Source: Balneolales bacterium (GTDB lineage Bacteria > Bacteroidota > Rhodothermia > Balneolales > Natronogracilivirgulaceae). Taken from it: a DNA stretch of 7,935 nt. A program made the translations under genes and the position numbers. Shown one piece after another: positions 6,573-7,935 of this stretch (position 1 is its first letter; every line of letters begins with the position of its first letter). The notes beneath the pieces are model-generated. The model saw only the letters and a program-made list of their open reading frames with translations, did no database searches and was not told the DNA's origin. The DNA lies in contig SLQC01000422.1 of assembly GCA_007131625.1 (NCBI GenBank), forward strand, positions 1 to 7,935. The letters run 5' to 3'.

Positions 6573-7031
6573 TCAGGGTGGAAAATCCGGCAAATTATCA
6601 AAGTCAACAACGATATCGATTTCTACGATATCACCACGCACAGTAAATTCTCCGCCATTACCTTCATACAAACCGACTACACGCCAATCGAAAATATTAT
6701 TTGAAAACTGCCAAGCAACTCCGCTGTAGAAAAAAGTATCGTTGTGTACTTCTTCCAGTATCACCTTTTCCTGATCCACATGAATGTTCAGGTGATTACT
6801 GATTTCCATTTCGGTCAGGCGCAAAAAATCACTTATTGATTCCGGAATAAAACGCATGGCGACGAAACGCAAATCGTAGATTTGATTTTCGTCAGGCCAT
6901 TCACCCACGTAGGTGATTTGTGCATGAATTTCTCCTTCTTCATCAACCGGCTCAGTTCCAACCGGTTCCAGCCCCTGATCGCAACCGGATAGCAGAATGA
7001 TAAAGAATGAGAATTTGAATAGATTTTTCAC
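6573..7031 (-). CDS. Small outer-membrane-type lipoprotein, function unknown
   Basis: A 152-residue protein with a lipoprotein signal: MKNLFKFSFFIILLSGC, lipobox LLSGC, lipidated Cys at 17, then DQGLEPVG. The mature part is acidic. It carries ITYVGEWPDENQIYDLRFVA (about 39-58), then FRVAWQF-like beta-rich segments, GLYEGNGGEFTVRGDIVE and the tail DIVVDFDNLPDFPP. There are no transmembrane segments after the signal, and the fold looks like all-beta with one helix (SISDFLRLTEME). The start is GTG at 7031: no in-frame ATG precedes it and the signal peptide begins there. It is encoded just ahead of the TonB receptor on the same strand, so a role as surface-exposed or periplasmic partner of that receptor is likely but inferred. 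I do not recognise a named family. Confidence 0.8.
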   Translation of the reverse strand: MKNLFKFSFFIILLSGCDQGLEPVGTEPVDEEGEIHAQITYVGEWPDENQIYDLRFVAMRFIPESISDFLRLTEMEISNHLNIHVDQEKVILEEVHNDTFFYSGVAWQFSNNIFDWRVVGLYEGNGGEFTVRGDIVEIDIVVDFDNLPDFPP

Positions 7032-7092
7032 GCTATGAAAAGTGCTGTAACGATTTCAATAAAAAGAGTCCCTAATGAAACTAAGAAAAAAG

Positions 7093-7125
7093 TTATCACT
7101 GTCTTTATGTAATGAATTATCACTG
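7093..7125. promoter_or_regulatory. Paired direct repeats upstream of the lipoprotein-receptor genes
   Basis: TTATCACTG occurs at 7093-7101 and again at 7117-7125, 24 bp apart start to start, about 60-95 bp before the lipoprotein start. On the minus strand they read CAGTGATAA. The copy nearer the gene is followed by CTTTT, so TAACTTTT (7087-7094) matches TAnnTTTG at 7 of 8 positions. Paired repeats next to a possible promoter resemble activator or repressor sites. No regulator is known from this window. Confidence 0.25.
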
Positions 7126-7148
7126 ATTCCAGAATAACGATATTCAAA

Positions 7149-7265
7149 TCAATTCACACCTTGTATACCATGGTGAACCGACCCGATGATGATAGGCAGG
7201 AACAAAAACCAGACATGGTAATTAAACTCAGATATCCATAAGCCGAGATCCGGATTCCGGATCAA
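7149..7265 (-). pseudogene. Short membrane-like coding relic next to the tRNA
   Basis: On the minus strand, directly after the tRNA 3' end, a frame runs from TTG 7265 to a TGA at 7149-7151 and gives 38 residues: LIRNPDLGLWISEFNYHV, then WFLFLPIIIGSVHHGIQGVN. It has the look of one transmembrane segment with charged flank and natural composition. There is no ATG start, and the frame continues backward into the tRNA, so it would be the tail of a truncated gene rather than a working one. AT-rich DNA often yields hydrophobic frames by chance, so confidence is low. Confidence 0.2.
7247..7263. other. Perfect 7-bp hairpin beside the tRNA gene
   Basis: GATCCGG (7247-7253) and CCGGATC (7257-7263) flank the loop ATT. 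On the minus strand it lies 7 bases after the tRNA 3' end, a suitable place for a 3'-end or processing structure of the tRNA transcript. No T-run follows, so a simple intrinsic terminator is not shown. Confidence 0.4.
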
Positions 7266-7270
7266 ATATG

Positions 7271-7342
7271 AGCGGGAAACGGGATTTGAACCCGCGACCC
7301 TCAGCTTGGGAAGCTGATGCTCTACCCCTGAGCTACTCCCGC
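7271..7342 (-). tRNA. tRNA-Gly, anticodon CCC
   Basis: The 72-nt minus-strand sequence folds as a complete tRNA. The acceptor GCGGGAG pairs with TTCCCGC (one G-U pair) and the discriminator is T. The D arm is GCTC-AGGGGTA-GAGC. The anticodon arm is TCAGC-TTCCCAA-GCTGA, giving anticodon CCC, which reads GGG. The variable loop is GGGTC and the T arm is GCGGG-TTCAAAT-CCCGT. The 3' CCA is not encoded (CAT follows) and must be added by the nucleotidyltransferase. No other tRNA gene is adjacent. Confidence 0.96.
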
Positions 7343-7422
7343 TTGACTCCCTGATTATTAATGTACTAACTGAAATATCATTTTTGCAAGCGTTATTATC
7401 GATACTCAGCTACACGGTAGTG

Positions 7423-7506
7423 ATGCCATTTTTGTTTTTCATGTTATTACCTGTTCAAGTATTTCAGTTGCTCTGGAAGAGTGACGCCTTTGCCATTATG
7501 GGATAA
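7423..7506 (+). CDS. Possible short hydrophobic peptide, unrecognised
   Basis: ATG 7423 to TAA 7504-7506 gives 27 residues: MPFLFFMLLPVQVFQLLWKS then DAFAIMG. The same frame is open upstream to the edge of the tRNA and reads as a second hydrophobic stretch (SFLQALLSILSYTVV), so a TTG at 7384 would give 40 residues. It could be a small membrane protein, the tail of a truncated gene, or a chance frame in T-rich DNA. There is no clear ribosome-binding site. The rest of the 296-base gap (7343-7638) holds nothing else I can name apart from the promoter candidate. Confidence 0.18.
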   Translation: MPFLFFMLLPVQVFQLLWKSDAFAIMG

Positions 7507-7542
7507 TTAAAGAGAAACTTTATACATCCACTCGATAAACTT

Positions 7543-7550
7543 TATATTTG
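7543..7550 (+). promoter_or_regulatory. Candidate Bacteroidota-type -7 promoter element
   Basis: TATATTTG matches the Bacteroidota -7 consensus TAnnTTTG in full and lies about 88 bases before the NmrA-like start codon, in the right orientation. The expected -33 TTTG about 19-21 bases upstream is not clearly present (the region reads AAACTTTATAC). A 5' leader of roughly 80 bases would result. Confidence 0.35.
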
Positions 7551-7638
7551 ATTACTCAATGTTGTTGCAGAGTAAACTGTGAAAATTGGTTTTTAAACAT
7601 AAATATCTATAAATAAATCCAAAATTCGGAAAAAAATC

Positions 7639-7935
7639 ATGTCTGATAAAAAGATTATTGTCGTATTTGGAGCTACGGGTGCGCAGGGAGGTGGACTTGT
7701 GCATGCCATTTTGAATGACTCTAACGGCGGATTCACGGTAAGGGCTGTAACCAGAAACAGCAGTTCCGACAAAGCCAGAGCTCTGGCCGAATTGGGAGCC
7801 GAGGTTGTTGAGGCGGATATAGACAATAAAGCAAGCATAAAAAAAGCGGTCCAGGGAGCATACGGAGCATACTTCGTAACCTTTTTCTGGAATCACTTCT
7901 CCCCGGAAAAAGAGAATGAGCAAGCCCGGAATATG
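7639..7935 (+). CDS. NmrA/HSCARG-like NAD(P)-binding protein, N-terminal part
   Basis: The frame opens at ATG 7639 and runs off the window after 99 codons. It starts with a Rossmann-fold beta strand and dinucleotide loop, KIIVVFGATGAQGGG (5-19; GxxGxxG at G11, G14, G17). A second strand ends in VRAVTRN (34-40), whose R39 sits where NADP-preferring members bind the 2'-phosphate. Then come LAELGAEVVEADIDNKAS (49-66) and GAYGAYFVTFFWNHF (73-87). This order closely follows human HSCARG (NMRAL1) and fungal NmrA, atypical short-chain dehydrogenases that sense the NADPH/NADP ratio or act as quinone/nitrogen-response proteins. The full family length is about 290-300 residues. The leader is A-rich (CGGAAAAAAATC), with no strong Shine-Dalgarno. 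It is divergent from the tRNA and not part of the minus-strand cluster. Confidence 0.88.
   Translation, partial: MSDKKIIVVFGATGAQGGGLVHAILNDSNGGFTVRAVTRNSSSDKARALAELGAEVVEADIDNKASIKKAVQGAYGAYFVTFFWNHFSPEKENEQARNM

Noticed and set aside
7032..7148. Cobalamin riboswitch before the lipoprotein-receptor genes
   Set aside because: I looked for the conserved B12-box and the multi-stem architecture expected before a BtuB-like receptor and found neither.
7169..7243. Plus-strand 24-codon frame starting at ATG 7170
   Set aside because: It is very short, has no ribosome-binding site and its product shows no recognisable feature.
7552..7923. Minus-strand frames of 81 and 123 codons at the right end
   Set aside because: They are antisense to the NmrA-like gene, whose Rossmann-fold motif is clear on the plus strand.

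Overview
The window looks like accessory chromosomal DNA from a member of the Bacteroidota or a close relative such as the Balneolota/Rhodothermota. This is inferred from four things: a TonB-dependent receptor with an N-terminal carboxypeptidase-regulatory-like domain, a secreted heparinase II/III-type lyase, A-rich leaders without clear Shine-Dalgarno sequences, and one TATATTTG element that fits the Bacteroidota -7 consensus TAnnTTTG. No species can be named from sequence alone.

Layout from left to right. Positions 1-276 hold the C-terminal end of an IS4-type transposase (+). Positions 277-586 have no secure gene but carry two small hairpins and an antisense coding-like frame broken by a stop. 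Positions 587-1594 (+) encode a PflA/PflX-like radical SAM protein in visibly GC-richer DNA, followed by a probable terminator. Positions 1811-7031 form a minus-strand cluster, read from right to left: a small lipoprotein (6573-7031), a TonB-dependent receptor (4234-6480) and a signal-peptide-bearing heparinase II/III family polysaccharide lyase (1811-3769). A 25-bp tandem repeat covers the receptor start codon. A diverged ~80-nt repeat pair fills the leader of the lyase. A tRNA-Gly(CCC) gene lies at 7271-7342 (-), with short coding-like open stretches on both sides. The window ends inside an NmrA/HSCARG-type NAD(P)-binding protein (+, from 7639).

How the genes may work together. The lyase could cut a uronic-acid-containing polysaccharide outside the cytoplasm, and the outer-membrane receptor with its partner lipoprotein could import a product or cofactor. 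This is inference from synteny. No SusD homologue, regulator or second carbohydrate enzyme is present to prove a polysaccharide utilisation locus. The radical SAM protein and the NmrA-like protein have no visible link to this cluster. I see no CRISPR array, no phage genes and no clearly new multi-gene system. The most unusual feature is the repeat at the receptor's translation start.
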